Shown one piece after another: positions 27,401 to 35,460 of a DNA stretch of 64,000 nucleotides; within the stretch, counting starts at the first letter, position 1; the number at the start of each line of letters is the position of its first letter. The DNA is taken from the NCBI RefSeq assembly GCF_027625995.1, contig NZ_CP115396.1:2728001-2792000 (forward strand), written 5' to 3'. The notes beneath the pieces were generated by a model that saw only the letters and a list, made by a program, of their open reading frames with translations, was not told the origin of the DNA and searched no databases. A program made the position numbers and the translations under genes. This DNA comes from Hymenobacter yonginensis (GTDB lineage Bacteria; Bacteroidota; Bacteroidia; Cytophagales; Hymenobacteraceae).

Positions 27401-28192
27401 GTTCACTTCCAGGGCCGCGCCCTGCACGTTTTTGTAGAAGCGCAGGAAGTAGTCGGGCTTGTTGCGCATCACCACGTCGCCGGCCGTCAGGTTCCAGCGC
27501 GGACTGGTGAGCGTGATGTAGATCCGGTCGAATTCCTGTAGCTGCTGGGTGTTGCCCTCGGGCTGAAAGGGCACGTTCTGGTCGCTGATGGCGGCCGTCA
27601 GGTTGATGTTGTCGGTGAGCTGGCCTTCGAGCTGCAGGTTCAGTGAGGAGTTCACAAACACGTTCTGGGCGTTGCCGAAGCTGATGCCGCGGGCCAGGTT
27701 GCCGGTTTTGTTGATGCCCGGCGTACTCAGAATCTGCTCTTTCACCGTGAAATCTTCCTGCCCGAACGTGCGGCGCGGGAAACTCAGGCTGTCCAGCAAG
27801 CCGCGAGGCCGCCGAAACGCCGGGGCCGCCAGCCGCAGCGGCAGCACCCGGTAGCACACCAGCACCGAATCGAGGCCGGGCACCGCAATATCCGGCTGGC
27901 CGGGCTCGGGGCTGGGCAGGCGGCGGCCGGGCTCCACGTAGCGGTACCGGTCCTGGCGCACGTCGTAGGCCACGGCGCGGCCTTTGATGCTCACGGAAGT
28001 GGGCACTATGGTCAGCGTGTCAGTCAGTGTAAAATCTGTGGTATCCCGGCCGGGCAGCAGGCGCACCCACACGCAGCGGCGCGTGTTGGGCGGGGTTTCG
28101 GGCCGCTGTTGCGCCTTCGCGCCCGCCCACGCCACCACGCACGCCAGCAGCAGGCACAGGCGCAGAAAGTGGGGCGGAAAGCTGCTACTCAT
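24413..28192 (-). CDS. Large outer-membrane beta-barrel-like protein
   Basis: 1259 residues. The signal peptide (MSSSFPPHFLRLCLLLACVV..AGAKAQ) is followed by a long series of alternating-hydrophobicity strands. FGNAQNVFVNSSLNLQLEGQ, DNINLTAAISDQNVPFQPEG, QQLQEFDRIYITLTSPRWNL and NFTWNLNAEQRLSNGLNLSL resemble those of SprA/OMP-type barrels. The protein ends ...MQVSVLF with a terminal Phe, as expected of an outer-membrane barrel. Residues about 350-480 (GPYRLRGPNGEQFIIVLANSE, VTFSPQHLITRNSRIKIDFE) resemble SprA-like segments. It may be an export or surface protein; the function is unknown. It probably has its own transcription start, as a large repeat separates it from the upstream kinase gene. 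Confidence 0.75.
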   Translation of the reverse strand: MSSSFPPHFLRLCLLLACVVAWAGAKAQQRPETPPNTRRCVWVRLLPGRDTTDFTLTDTLTIVPTSVSIKGRAVAYDVRQDRYRYVEPGRRLPSPEPGQPDIAVPGLDSVLVCYRVLPLRLAAPAFRRPRGLLDSLSFPRRTFGQEDFTVKEQILSTPGINKTGNLARGISFGNAQNVFVNSSLNLQLEGQLTDNINLTAAISDQNVPFQPEGNTQQLQEFDRIYITLTSPRWNLTAGDVVMRNKPDYFLRFYKNVQGAALEVNLGQNAGGLSGFSTPQLTPLSGYPGVGSGSYSTTTITNGGQQGATTAPGSPLAPVGLGVPQVAGTTVSGESRGRFGPVRSSTTVAGGVAKGKFASIDVAPIENVQGPYRLRGPNGEQFIIVLANSERVYLDGRLMTRGFDNDYVIDYNQAEVTFSPQHLITRNSRIKIDFEYSDFNYARSLYHASHYQQAGRLNVHANFYREADNPDNSPNLQLDSVDRRRLRELPDNVAQASTPGGGSPVAYTRTQVLYNREIRTINGLPVEVFTYPADSTRDVYNVRFTEVGPGNGDYNLSTRFPGANGRVFEFVAPVAGVRQGRYAPIRLLPAPLLKQIVSGGASFQLDSTASVFVDVAVSELDLNRFSPASDKGQAMRVGYAVQDRRLPGLGFLRDYRFRSALDYEYTSSRFAPVDRFRDIEFDRNWSTASTVQGNATRREAHADNILNFAVGAAKDENNAVNYRLSRRFRSGEVSGLQHWLDAARQVGDVQLRGSLFLLNSQAGRKESRWARGEAAARYVGAPIVPGYAYRFDKNRVALPAGDSVTSANYFDEHNVFLQSQDSARTRFRADYTFRRDQTPNPEQTAIQPRSTAQTWQGTMTTRLGKSQDLAILATYRNLAVRDSARQRNVLAKIDWNASLLQNQIRSELSYQVATGRELKRDYAFVAVPNGQGTHYYGGDTNGNNTEDRDEFLEAQTSDAVYRTHIKVYLPTDDYILAFTNRFSYRLTTSAPRAWREAGGWRAAAARFSAISTVTLDRRTTDNSLSSRLNPFAFQTEDSLLLSLNKLLRNTLYFNRSNPIFGAEMTVQQTQQKVLLTQGSDIRNLAAQSLLLRRTLAQSFTGRLNLSRTIRQNSSTYLETRNFRVLAYEVAPEISYQPNGTFRFTGTYLRTDKNNVAPINDANKARGVFDELGIETRISQVSKRTITATTRYVRISFDGSQDSVVGLEILNALRPGSNFTWNLNAEQRLSNGLNLSLAYDGRKANGIGAVHTGRMQVSVLF

Positions 28193-28263
28193 AGAAAAGA
28201 TATACACGCCGGCAGGCTGCCGGTAGCTCAACGTAAAAATAGCGTGGATTCGTGCCAGCCTTA

Positions 28264-28423
28264 CCCCACCCCAACCCCTCCCCAAAAGGGAGGGGCTTAG
28301 ATTACTACCACAACGACAGGATGACGTGCGCTGCAATGCCTGCGTAAGGCTGCCAATACACGAGTGCATGACGTTGCCAAAGTAACAAAAGCCCCTCCCT
28401 TTTGGGGAGGGGTTGGGGTGGGG
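28264..28423. repeat. Perfect 33-bp inverted repeat, abutting the kinase stop codon
   Basis: Arms 28264-28296 and 28391-28423 are exact reverse complements. Each arm is also a hairpin (CCCCTCCC..GGGAGGGG). The right arm ends at 28423, one base before the histidine-kinase stop codon (28424-28426). The 94-base centre (28297-28390) shows no ORF. Confidence 0.9.
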
Positions 28424-31400
28424 TCAACCCGCCAGCGGCAGTTCGATATAGAACGTGGTGCCGGTACCTTCCTCCGTCTCAAACCAGACGCTGCCGCCGG
28501 CGCTTTCGATGCCGCGGCGTGCCACAGCCAGCCCGATGCCGGAGCCGGTGGCTTTGGTGGTGAAGTTGGGAATGAAGATTTTCTCGCGCACATCGGCCGG
28601 GATGCCGGCGCCGTTGTCCTGGATGCTGATCTGCACCCGCTTGTTGCTCTGCACGCTCAGTTGGGCCGAAACCTGGGCGGCGCGGCCTTCAGGTACGGCT
28701 TGCAGGGCGTTGATGAGCAGGTTATTGAACGTGCGCACCAACAGGTTTTCGTCGGCAAACACGATAGTGGGCGTCTCTTCCTCGGGCAGCTGCAGCTCGA
28801 TGCGGGCGTCAGGGCGGCTGCCCTGGTGCAGCTCCACGCAGCGGCGCAGAATAGGGGCTACGTCGAGGCGCTCGGGGCGCATGGCGGGTAGGTTGGTGAA
28901 GGTGCTGAACGAGGTGGCAATGTCGGTCAGCACGTCAATCTGGGTGATGAGCGTCTGCGACACCTTGGCAATCAGTTCGTCGAGGTTGGGGCGCTGGTCC
29001 TGGATGGCGCGCTGCAGAAACTGCAGGCTCAGCTTCATGGGCGTGAGCGGGTTCTTGATTTCGTGGGCCACCTGCCGGGCCATTTCGCGCCAGGCGGCTT
29101 CCTTTTCCTGGGTGGCCAGCTCCAGCTTGCTTTCCTCCAGCTTGAGCAGCATGGCGTTGTACTCGCGTACCAGCAGCCCAATTTCGTCGTCCGACTGGTA
29201 GTCGAGCGTTTCGTTCTGGCCGGTGAGCGTGGTTTGGCGGAGCTTCTGGGTGAGCAGCTTGAGCGGATTGGTGAGCATGCGCGAGGCCACAAACGTGAGC
29301 ACCAGAAACACAATGAACATGCCCGTGAAGATGTTGAGCAGAGTCGAAATCAGCTCAATCAGCTTGTTGTCCAACTCTTTCTCGGAGTCGAAGAACGGAA
29401 TGCCCACGTAGCCCAGCACCCGCCCGGCCTGCCCGGCCTCAGTTTCGGCGGCCCGCAGCGGCAGATACAGTGAGTTGAACGACAGCGAGCCGGCCCGCTC
29501 CATCAGCAGCACCCGCGGCTGGGCGCGTTCCTTAAGCGCCGCCACGGCCTGCGGGTTCATCAGCGGCCCCAGCAGCCCCGACTCGAACATGATGGGCTGG
29601 CTGCTGACGATGAGCTGGCCGCGGGCGTCGTAGAGATTGAGGTCGGTTTCGGTGAGCGAGGCCACGTTGTCGGCCAGGGCCAGCAACGCGGGGCGGCCGG
29701 CCGAGTCGGTGAGCAGGGCGCGGTTCTGCAGCAGGTTGTCCTGCACGGTGCGGCCGCGCCGCTCGTAGGTGCGGCGCAGGTCGCGCTTATACGACGACGT
29801 CACCTGGCTGGCCGTGGCAATACTCACCAGCACCAACGGCACCAGAATCCCGAAGTTGAGAAACAGCTGAATCTTGGTGCTGAAGTTGGTACGCAGCACG
29901 GCCAAATACTCGCCGCGCACCAACAGGTACAGCGCCATGGCCAGCAGCCAGTAGAAGGTGTGCAGCAGGAATAGGAACGAGAAGTTGGCCAGCCAGTCGG
30001 AGAAGCTGTACGTGGACGTGGTGACGACCACCGTGCGGTGCTGGGTTTCGTCGCGCACGGCCAGGTGATGGAAGCGGCCCACCACCAGCCCCGTGCGGTA
30101 CAGGCGCGGGTCGTTGTACTGCTGGCGGCGCAGGCGGTTCACGTAGTCGAAATCTCCTTCGCTGTACACCAGCCGGTCCTGCTCGTAGCCGGCGTAGCTC
30201 AGCTCGGCCCCTAGCCCGGGCTGAAAGAGCTTCTGGTCGACCAGCAGCTCGGGCACCACGCTGTAGGTGGTCAGCTTCTTGAGGCTAAGCTCCAGTAGCA
30301 CGGTGTTGGTGCCCTGCCCCGCCCCGGGCACGGCCACGAAATCCACGTAGCGCCGGGTGCTGAACGAGTTGTTGCCGCGCACCAGAAACAGGTTGAGCTG
30401 GTCGGTGCGGGTGGAGTTCTGCAGCAGCCGGTACCGCGCCTGCGACAGGGTTTCGGCCCCCTGCCCCGCCCCGATGGGCCGGCCGGCGGCATCAAAAAAC
30501 GATATCGTGACTTCGTATTTGCCGAAGTAGTTGCCGAGATAATGTTTCACAATTTTCTGGCGCACCACTTCCGGGTTGGCAAACGGGCCAGCCAGCACCT
30601 TGCGGATCAGCGGGTCGGCCGCAATTTCGCGGGCCCGCTCCGTAAGCAGAAACTCGCCCTGCAGGTCGTTGTCGGTGAGCAGGTTGCCGGCCAGGTTCTG
30701 CTTGTTCTGCACCAGCTGGCGGTCGAAGTGCTCGAACAGCGCCAACGCGCCCACGGCCGCGCTGACACTAAGCATCAGGAAGATGAACAGATACACCTGA
30801 TAGGTGCCCATGGCCGCCACGCGCCGCAGCCCGGTCAGGCGCAGCAGCAGAAAAATCCAGAGCGTGATGCCCACCAGCATCACCTGCACCTGCCCCAGCG
30901 CCACACCCACCGGCAGAAACAGCAGCGCCCCCAAACCCAGGCCAAACACACCTTCTCGGCCTTTGCCGGTACCCAGCGTGGCACTGAACAGCTGCGCCAC
31001 CAGATAATACCCCACCAGATAGGCCCCGGTGTGCAGAGCAATGGCCAGCGTCAGCAGCAGCTTAAGGCCCGATACCGAGATATCCTGCGTAATGTCAAGT
31101 ATGACCCGCGAGTTGTTGAAGCTGTTGGAATAGAACTGAAACTGCAGCTCCAGCAGCACAAAAAACAGCACCCCGGCCACCACGCCTACCGTCGTGCGGT
31201 CCGAGGTTTTGGTGAGGCGCTCCACCCAGCGGGTGGGATTGTAGTGCCGGAACAGCCGCAGCCCGCAGTAAGCCGCCAGCGCCAGCAGCAGCGCGTTGAT
31301 AAACAGGTCGCCGAGCGAGGGCGACAGCCACGACGCCGCGTACACCCGCGGGTCGAACAGCGGCAGCTCAATAAAGGAAAACGGCAGCCCCAGCGGCAGC

Positions 31401-32173
31401 AGCACGGCCCGCAGCAGGCCCAGCGGCAGCAGCAGCGCCGCGCTGCCAGCCAGCACGCGCCCCGCCCCGAACAGCCGCCGGGCCCACATCAGCCAGCTAG
31501 CCAGGTAGAGCAGCAGCCCCACCACCAGCAGCGTCATCGGGATGTACTTGCCGGTGATGGGGTTGCGCTGCAGGCGCTCCAGCGAGAACAGGTAGCGGCC
31601 TTCATCCGATTCAATAGCTGGCAGCCCAGGCTTCTTATCGGTTACCAGCCGCACGTTCAGCCCACGGAACAGGGCCTTTTCGGAGCCGTCGCGCAGGTAG
31701 CGGTTGCTGATGCCGTAGCGCTTTTCCAGCGGCACATAGGTCAGTACTACGTAGGGGCCCGAAGCCTGCCGTAGCGCCAGGTAGCGCCCAAACTGCATGT
31801 CCACCAGCTTTTCCCGAAAGCTCTGCCCGACGTTTTCGGGCTGGGGCCGCGTGGTGTGGTCGGACCAGTAGCGCAGCTGGCCGTTCTGGTAGATGAAGCT
31901 CGGATAAGTGGTGCGGCCCACCAGCGTGCTAAAGCGCAGCTCGCCCCGCACTGCCTGCTGCAGCACGTCGGTGGCTTCCCGTTCGGCTTTTTGCTCGGCA
32001 TCCCGCACCAGCTTCTGCAGCCGTAGCGCATCGGCGCGCAGCAGCACGTCGGGCGTCTGGCCATAGCGGTTGCTCAGGAAAGCACCCGCAAAACAGAGGA
32101 AAGCGGCCAGCAGCAAGGCTAGCGGTAGGGAACGGGCGAACTTCAACAGGCGCAGGATTGAGCGGCAGCACAC
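28424..32173 (-). CDS. Very large NtrY-like membrane histidine kinase
   Basis: About 1249 residues. N-terminal helix (LALLLAAFLCFAGAFL), periplasmic region, then a block of about eight membrane helices, a second sensory region, and further helices near residues 740-800 and 930-950. HAMP, HisKA with H-box AHEIKNPLTPMKLSLQFLQ (His near residue 1035), and a HATPase domain follow (NNLLINALQAVPEG, DNGAGIPADVREKIF, GSGIGLAVARRGIESAGG). The order HAMP-HisKA-HATPase resembles NtrY. No response regulator gene is adjacent. The start is uncertain: TTG 32212 lies inside the terminator of the upstream gene. GTG 32173 or TTG 32146 (LKFARSLPLALLL) are more credible. Confidence 0.92.
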   Translation of the reverse strand: MCCRSILRLLKFARSLPLALLLAAFLCFAGAFLSNRYGQTPDVLLRADALRLQKLVRDAEQKAEREATDVLQQAVRGELRFSTLVGRTTYPSFIYQNGQLRYWSDHTTRPQPENVGQSFREKLVDMQFGRYLALRQASGPYVVLTYVPLEKRYGISNRYLRDGSEKALFRGLNVRLVTDKKPGLPAIESDEGRYLFSLERLQRNPITGKYIPMTLLVVGLLLYLASWLMWARRLFGAGRVLAGSAALLLPLGLLRAVLLPLGLPFSFIELPLFDPRVYAASWLSPSLGDLFINALLLALAAYCGLRLFRHYNPTRWVERLTKTSDRTTVGVVAGVLFFVLLELQFQFYSNSFNNSRVILDITQDISVSGLKLLLTLAIALHTGAYLVGYYLVAQLFSATLGTGKGREGVFGLGLGALLFLPVGVALGQVQVMLVGITLWIFLLLRLTGLRRVAAMGTYQVYLFIFLMLSVSAAVGALALFEHFDRQLVQNKQNLAGNLLTDNDLQGEFLLTERAREIAADPLIRKVLAGPFANPEVVRQKIVKHYLGNYFGKYEVTISFFDAAGRPIGAGQGAETLSQARYRLLQNSTRTDQLNLFLVRGNNSFSTRRYVDFVAVPGAGQGTNTVLLELSLKKLTTYSVVPELLVDQKLFQPGLGAELSYAGYEQDRLVYSEGDFDYVNRLRRQQYNDPRLYRTGLVVGRFHHLAVRDETQHRTVVVTTSTYSFSDWLANFSFLFLLHTFYWLLAMALYLLVRGEYLAVLRTNFSTKIQLFLNFGILVPLVLVSIATASQVTSSYKRDLRRTYERRGRTVQDNLLQNRALLTDSAGRPALLALADNVASLTETDLNLYDARGQLIVSSQPIMFESGLLGPLMNPQAVAALKERAQPRVLLMERAGSLSFNSLYLPLRAAETEAGQAGRVLGYVGIPFFDSEKELDNKLIELISTLLNIFTGMFIVFLVLTFVASRMLTNPLKLLTQKLRQTTLTGQNETLDYQSDDEIGLLVREYNAMLLKLEESKLELATQEKEAAWREMARQVAHEIKNPLTPMKLSLQFLQRAIQDQRPNLDELIAKVSQTLITQIDVLTDIATSFSTFTNLPAMRPERLDVAPILRRCVELHQGSRPDARIELQLPEEETPTIVFADENLLVRTFNNLLINALQAVPEGRAAQVSAQLSVQSNKRVQISIQDNGAGIPADVREKIFIPNFTTKATGSGIGLAVARRGIESAGGSVWFETEEGTGTTFYIELPLAG

Positions 32174-32200
32174 GGCTACGCAGAAGCCGCTACCAAACAA

Positions 32201-32225
32201 AAATGCCGCCAAATGGCGGCATTTC
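32201..32225 (-). terminator. Terminator of the respiratory gene cluster
   Basis: On the minus strand, AAATGCCGCC pairs with GGCGGCATTT around ATTT and is followed by TTTG. It lies 12-36 bases after the DUF983 stop. Confidence 0.8.
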
Positions 32226-32236
32226 CTAGCTGGCTC

Positions 32237-32650
32237 CTATTCCGCGGGGCGCAGCGGCAAACTTTCAGCGAATCGGGGAGTGTAGTGGATGCCGCCAAAA
32301 AAGTACAACATCACCACGCGAGCGTACCGGAACAGCAATGGCGTCAGGGCAACAACCACTACGGCCACTGCCGTCACGTACACCCATACCGGCGGGTCAT
32401 GGGCCAGGTAAAACAGCAGCACGCCGGTCAACACCACAATCAGGGTAGAGAAGCCGTAGCTGATGTACATGGCTCCCCAGTAGAATCCCACTTCCGGCTC
32501 GTAGTGCTGCCCGCAGACCGCGCAGCTTTCATACATATCGTCGAAGCGGGTGAGGTGCAGCGCCGAGTAGCGAAACAGCGGACCCCGGTGGCAGCGCGGG
32601 CACTTCTGCGCCAGCATGGCCGCCACCGTCGAATCGGCCCGAGGGGCCAC
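32237..32650 (-). CDS. DUF983 membrane protein
   Basis: 137 residues. An N-terminal zinc-ribbon-like pair of Cys motifs (CPRCHRGPLF and CAVCGQHYEPE) is followed by two membrane helices (YGFSTLIVVLTGVLLFYL and VTAVAVVVVALTPLLFRYA). This is the DUF983 pattern, and family members often lie beside cytochrome oxidase genes, as here. A role in oxidase biogenesis is inferred from context. GTG 32650 shares its first base with the stop of the upstream gene; ATG at residue 12 (MLAQKCPRC) is an alternative start. Last gene of the cluster. Confidence 0.88.
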   Translation of the reverse strand: MAPRADSTVAAMLAQKCPRCHRGPLFRYSALHLTRFDDMYESCAVCGQHYEPEVGFYWGAMYISYGFSTLIVVLTGVLLFYLAHDPPVWVYVTAVAVVVVALTPLLFRYARVVMLYFFGGIHYTPRFAESLPLRPAE

Positions 32651-32907
32651 TAGCGGCGCGCCGGCTTCTTGGCTTTGGAATTGCGGTACCAGAAGTAGCC
32701 CACAGCCCCTACCAGCAGGTACGGAATGGCCGCCATGTACAGAATGCCCTTGTTGAGGCCCGAGAAATCATACCCATCCTTTTCCGTCCGGGCCGACTCC
32801 ACCTGCGTTTTGCACATGGTGCACTGTGCCGCCGCCGGGCTTGGGGCCAGGCTGAACAGCACGCCCAGCAGAAGGGCAAATACCGAGGTTACAAACAGCT
32901 TTTTCAT
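32650..32907 (-). CDS. Small CxxC membrane protein of the oxidase cluster
   Basis: 85 residues. A signal peptide (MKKLFVTSVFALLLGVLFSL..PAAAQ) is followed by CTMCKTQVES (CxxC) and a C-terminal membrane helix (ILYMAAIPYLLVGAVGYFWY) with a basic end (KAKKPARR). The Cys pair facing the periplasm could bind copper or take part in thiol exchange during oxidase assembly; this is inferred from position only. The ATG at 32907 is clear; the longer frame to 33036 is an unlikely extension. Overlaps the DUF983 start by one base. Confidence 0.8.
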   Translation of the reverse strand: MKKLFVTSVFALLLGVLFSLAPSPAAAQCTMCKTQVESARTEKDGYDFSGLNKGILYMAAIPYLLVGAVGYFWYRNSKAKKPARR

Positions 32908-33016
32908 ACTCTTACCAACTGCGTTTGTAGGTGGATGGTTTGCCCGGAAAGACAAATGGTACTCCTGCTGACAATGAGGCCAGGCGGCTGCTCTGGCGGC
33001 TGCCCTCCTGCGCACT

Positions 33017-33571
33017 CTATGTGTAGTACGGCGCAATCATGAAGTACACAATCACGCCCGTCACGGACACGTACAGCCAGATCGGGTAGGTCCAGCGCGC
33101 AATGCGGCGGTGCTTCTGAAACTGCTCGGTCAGCGCGAAATACAGCGTGAACAGCACCAGCGCCACCGTAACGGCAGCCAGCAGAATGTGCGAAATCAGA
33201 ATGAAGTAGTACACGCTCCGGATCAGGCCCTGCCCGCCAAACGTGGTGCTGGGCACCTGCGAGTGGTAGGCCACATACGACACCAGAAACAGGGAGCCCA
33301 ACAGAAAGGCCAGTCCCATCATGGCGCGGTGCTTGGCAATGTCCTTGCGCCGGATGAAGTAGTAGCCGGCCATTAGCAGCAGCGCCGTCAGGGAGTTAAG
33401 CACGGCATTTACGGCCGGCAGCATCTTCACTTGCGCGCCTTCGATGCGGAACACGTTGGGGAAGAAGTGCAGCACCGCCACAGCCACCGGAATGACTGCG
33501 CCAAGTACGGCCGCCAGCACCTTGAATTTGGTGTTACCGCCGGCGGAAGCAGAAGGGTTATTCGTGTTCAT
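33017..33571 (-). CDS. DUF420 membrane protein
   Basis: 184 residues with five predicted helices. SYVAYHSQVPSTTFGGQG and YFILISHILLAAVTVALVLF carry the conserved His residues of DUF420, the family of Bacillus YozB/CtaM, which acts in aa3 oxidase assembly. The start overlaps the end of the Sco gene by 14 bases, suggesting coupled translation. A copper or heme insertion role is likely but not shown by the sequence. Confidence 0.9.
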   Translation of the reverse strand: MNTNNPSASAGGNTKFKVLAAVLGAVIPVAVAVLHFFPNVFRIEGAQVKMLPAVNAVLNSLTALLLMAGYYFIRRKDIAKHRAMMGLAFLLGSLFLVSYVAYHSQVPSTTFGGQGLIRSVYYFILISHILLAAVTVALVLFTLYFALTEQFQKHRRIARWTYPIWLYVSVTGVIVYFMIAPYYT

Positions 33572-34223
33572 AGGAGTAGAGCAGCACGTCGATTTCCGTC
33601 ATGAGGCGCTCAACGTCTTTGGTTTTGGTGCCGTCGTAGATGCCGCGCACCCGATGGTCGCGGTCTACGAGGTAGAGTTTCTGGCTGTGCTCGATGCCGG
33701 GCGCCTGGCCCTTGGGAGCTTCCAGCCGAAACTCGTCCGTGATTAACCGGTAAAGCGCCGTTTTGTCTCCGGTCAGGAAAAACCATTTGCCGGCAATGGC
33801 GCCATACTGCTCGGCGTAGCGCTCCAGCACGGCCACCGAATCCTGAGCGGGGTCAACGGTAAACGATACCAGCTTTACGCGCGGATCTTTGCGGTACCGT
33901 TCCTGCACGCGCGCCATCTGGCTGTTCATGCGCGGGCAGGCGCCCGGGCAGGTGGTGTAGAAGAAATTGGCCACATACAGGCCGTTAGCCGCCACCTCGC
34001 GCTGCGTTACCACCCGGCCAGATTGCGACGTAAACCGGAAATCGGCCAACTGGTGGAAAACAGTATCGCGCCGCCACTTCCCTTCCACCAACGTCGAATC
34101 GACGCCCGTGGGCAGGTAAGTGGGCAGCGCGTAACGGTTGGTGCCGAATGTGTACAGAAACACAAAGGCCAGCACCGGGACCAACAGCATGAGGCCCAAC
34201 AACAGGACGTGTTTGGGCCTCAT
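33558..34223 (-). CDS. SCO1/SenC copper chaperone
   Basis: 221 residues. N-terminal membrane anchor (VLLLGLMLLVPVLAFVFLYTFG), then a thioredoxin-fold periplasmic domain. The copper ligands are visible: CPGACP (Cys92, Cys96) and His179 in GIEHSQKLYLVD. It delivers copper to the CuA site of the oxidase subunit II encoded in the same cluster. It overlaps the DUF420 gene, and the gap to the subunit IV gene is four bases. Confidence 0.96.
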   Translation of the reverse strand: MRPKHVLLLGLMLLVPVLAFVFLYTFGTNRYALPTYLPTGVDSTLVEGKWRRDTVFHQLADFRFTSQSGRVVTQREVAANGLYVANFFYTTCPGACPRMNSQMARVQERYRKDPRVKLVSFTVDPAQDSVAVLERYAEQYGAIAGKWFFLTGDKTALYRLITDEFRLEAPKGQAPGIEHSQKLYLVDRDHRVRGIYDGTKTKDVERLMTEIDVLLYSYEHE

Positions 34224-34227
34224 GTAG

Positions 34228-34566
34228 TTAGTTGAATACGTTCCAGAACGAGTTCTGATAGGTTCCTTCCGTCACCAGAGCAATCAGCAGCCAGACGAGC
34301 AGGGCCATCGGAATGAGGATCGTCCAGATCAGCGCTTTCACTTCATGCTTCAAGTGCATGAACTCGGCCACGATGAAGAACGCCTTGAAAATCGTCAGGA
34401 TGATGAAGATGGAGTTGCGGAGCGTGCTGGGCTCCATCAGGAATACGAAGACGAATTCCAGGGCCGTAATACCAACCAGAATGAAGAAAGTCTTCCAGAT
34501 CCAGCCGGTGTTCGGCTTGGCGATTTCGCCGGGAGCAGTGGGCTCAGTGCCTGCGTGATTAGCCAT
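34228..34566 (-). CDS. Cytochrome c oxidase subunit IV-like protein
   Basis: 112 residues with three membrane helices (TFFILVGITALEFVFVFLM, IFIILTIFKAFFIVAEFMH, LIWTILIPMALLVWLLIALV). The sequence matches the COX4/CyoD-like small subunit family, including FMHLKHE after the second helix. It lies between subunit III and Sco in the oxidase operon. The preceding gap is filled by a word-repeat island. Confidence 0.9.
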   Translation of the reverse strand: MANHAGTEPTAPGEIAKPNTGWIWKTFFILVGITALEFVFVFLMEPSTLRNSIFIILTIFKAFFIVAEFMHLKHEVKALIWTILIPMALLVWLLIALVTEGTYQNSFWNVFN

Positions 34567-34665
34567 TTGATTGAATGGTTAAATTGTTGAATTGCTAAAT
34601 AGGCTACGGTGCTACAAGTCAGTCGAAGGATCAACCAGTCAACACTTTAGCCATCGAACAATTTA
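34567..34665. repeat. Word-repeat island filling the gap between subunits III and IV
   Basis: GGTTAAATTGTTGAATTGCT at about 34578 is inverted against TTTAGCCATCGAACAATTTA near 34646, with a few mismatches. The subunit III stop codon (34663-34665) lies inside the right arm, and the island ends at the subunit IV start, so the whole inter-gene gap is repeat sequence. Confidence 0.6.
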
Positions 34666-35439
34666 AACGAGGTAGAAGAAGGTGAAAACGAACACCCACA
34701 CCAGATCTACAAAGTGCCAGTACAGGCCAATCTTCTCGACCATTTCGTAGTGGCCACGCTTTTCGAACGTGCCGTTGGTGGTGGCAATAAACGACCACAC
34801 CAGCAGGCAGACACCCGAGAATACGTGCGTACCGTGGAAACCGGTAATAAAGAAGAACAGGTCAGCAAACAGCACCGGACCGTACTGGTTTACGGCCAGG
34901 TTGGCGCCGTACACTGTGGTACCGTCCAACATTTTGGTGCCGGCATCGGTGCCATGGATGAAGTGGCTCCACTCCCAAGCCTGCGAGCCCAGGAACGTGG
35001 CCCCGAACAGGATAGTCCACAACAGCCACTTCTGCACGTCCTTCTTGTCCATGCGGTGGCCGGCTTCTACGGCCAGTACCATCGTCACGGAGCTGAAGAT
35101 GAGAATCATCGTCATCAGGGCCACAAAGCCCAATGGTACATCCATGCCGTGCAGGCCGGGGAAACCATTGAACACCTTGTCCGGCACCGGCCAGTAGGCG
35201 GTCGAAAACTCGAACGCCTTGCCAGCGGCGGCATCAAATGCCGGATAGCGGTGGCGGATCAGGCCGTAGGTGGTCAGGAACGCGGCGAACGTGAAGGCGT
35301 CCGACAGCAGGAAGAACCACATCATCAGCTTGCCGTAGCTGGCCTTGAAGGGCTCGTTGCCTCCGTCCCAGTTGCCGCTACGCGGCCGGTCGGCGGCGCT
35401 GGCAGTAGAGAGGGGCTGCGTCGTGGAAATCGTGGACAT
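34663..35439 (-). CDS. ctaE: Cytochrome c oxidase subunit III
   Basis: 258 residues, about six to seven helices. Subunit III motifs are seen: KLMMWFFLLSDAFTFAAFLT, TILFGATFLGSQAWEWSHFI, LFFFITGFHGTHVFSGVCLL and the final YWHFVDLVWVFVFTFFYL. It stabilises the catalytic subunits of the aa3-type oxidase. A second, shorter subunit-III paralogue is encoded just upstream on the same strand (gap 21 bases). Confidence 0.96.
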   Translation of the reverse strand: MSTISTTQPLSTASAADRPRSGNWDGGNEPFKASYGKLMMWFFLLSDAFTFAAFLTTYGLIRHRYPAFDAAAGKAFEFSTAYWPVPDKVFNGFPGLHGMDVPLGFVALMTMILIFSSVTMVLAVEAGHRMDKKDVQKWLLWTILFGATFLGSQAWEWSHFIHGTDAGTKMLDGTTVYGANLAVNQYGPVLFADLFFFITGFHGTHVFSGVCLLVWSFIATTNGTFEKRGHYEMVEKIGLYWHFVDLVWVFVFTFFYLV

Positions 35440-35460
35440 ACAGTGCGGGGTAAGACGAAA

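Noticed and set aside
28264-28423. An insertion sequence or transposon (inverted 33-bp ends)
   Set aside because: The 94 bases between the arms hold no ORF, no transposase exists in the window, and no flanking target duplication is visible.
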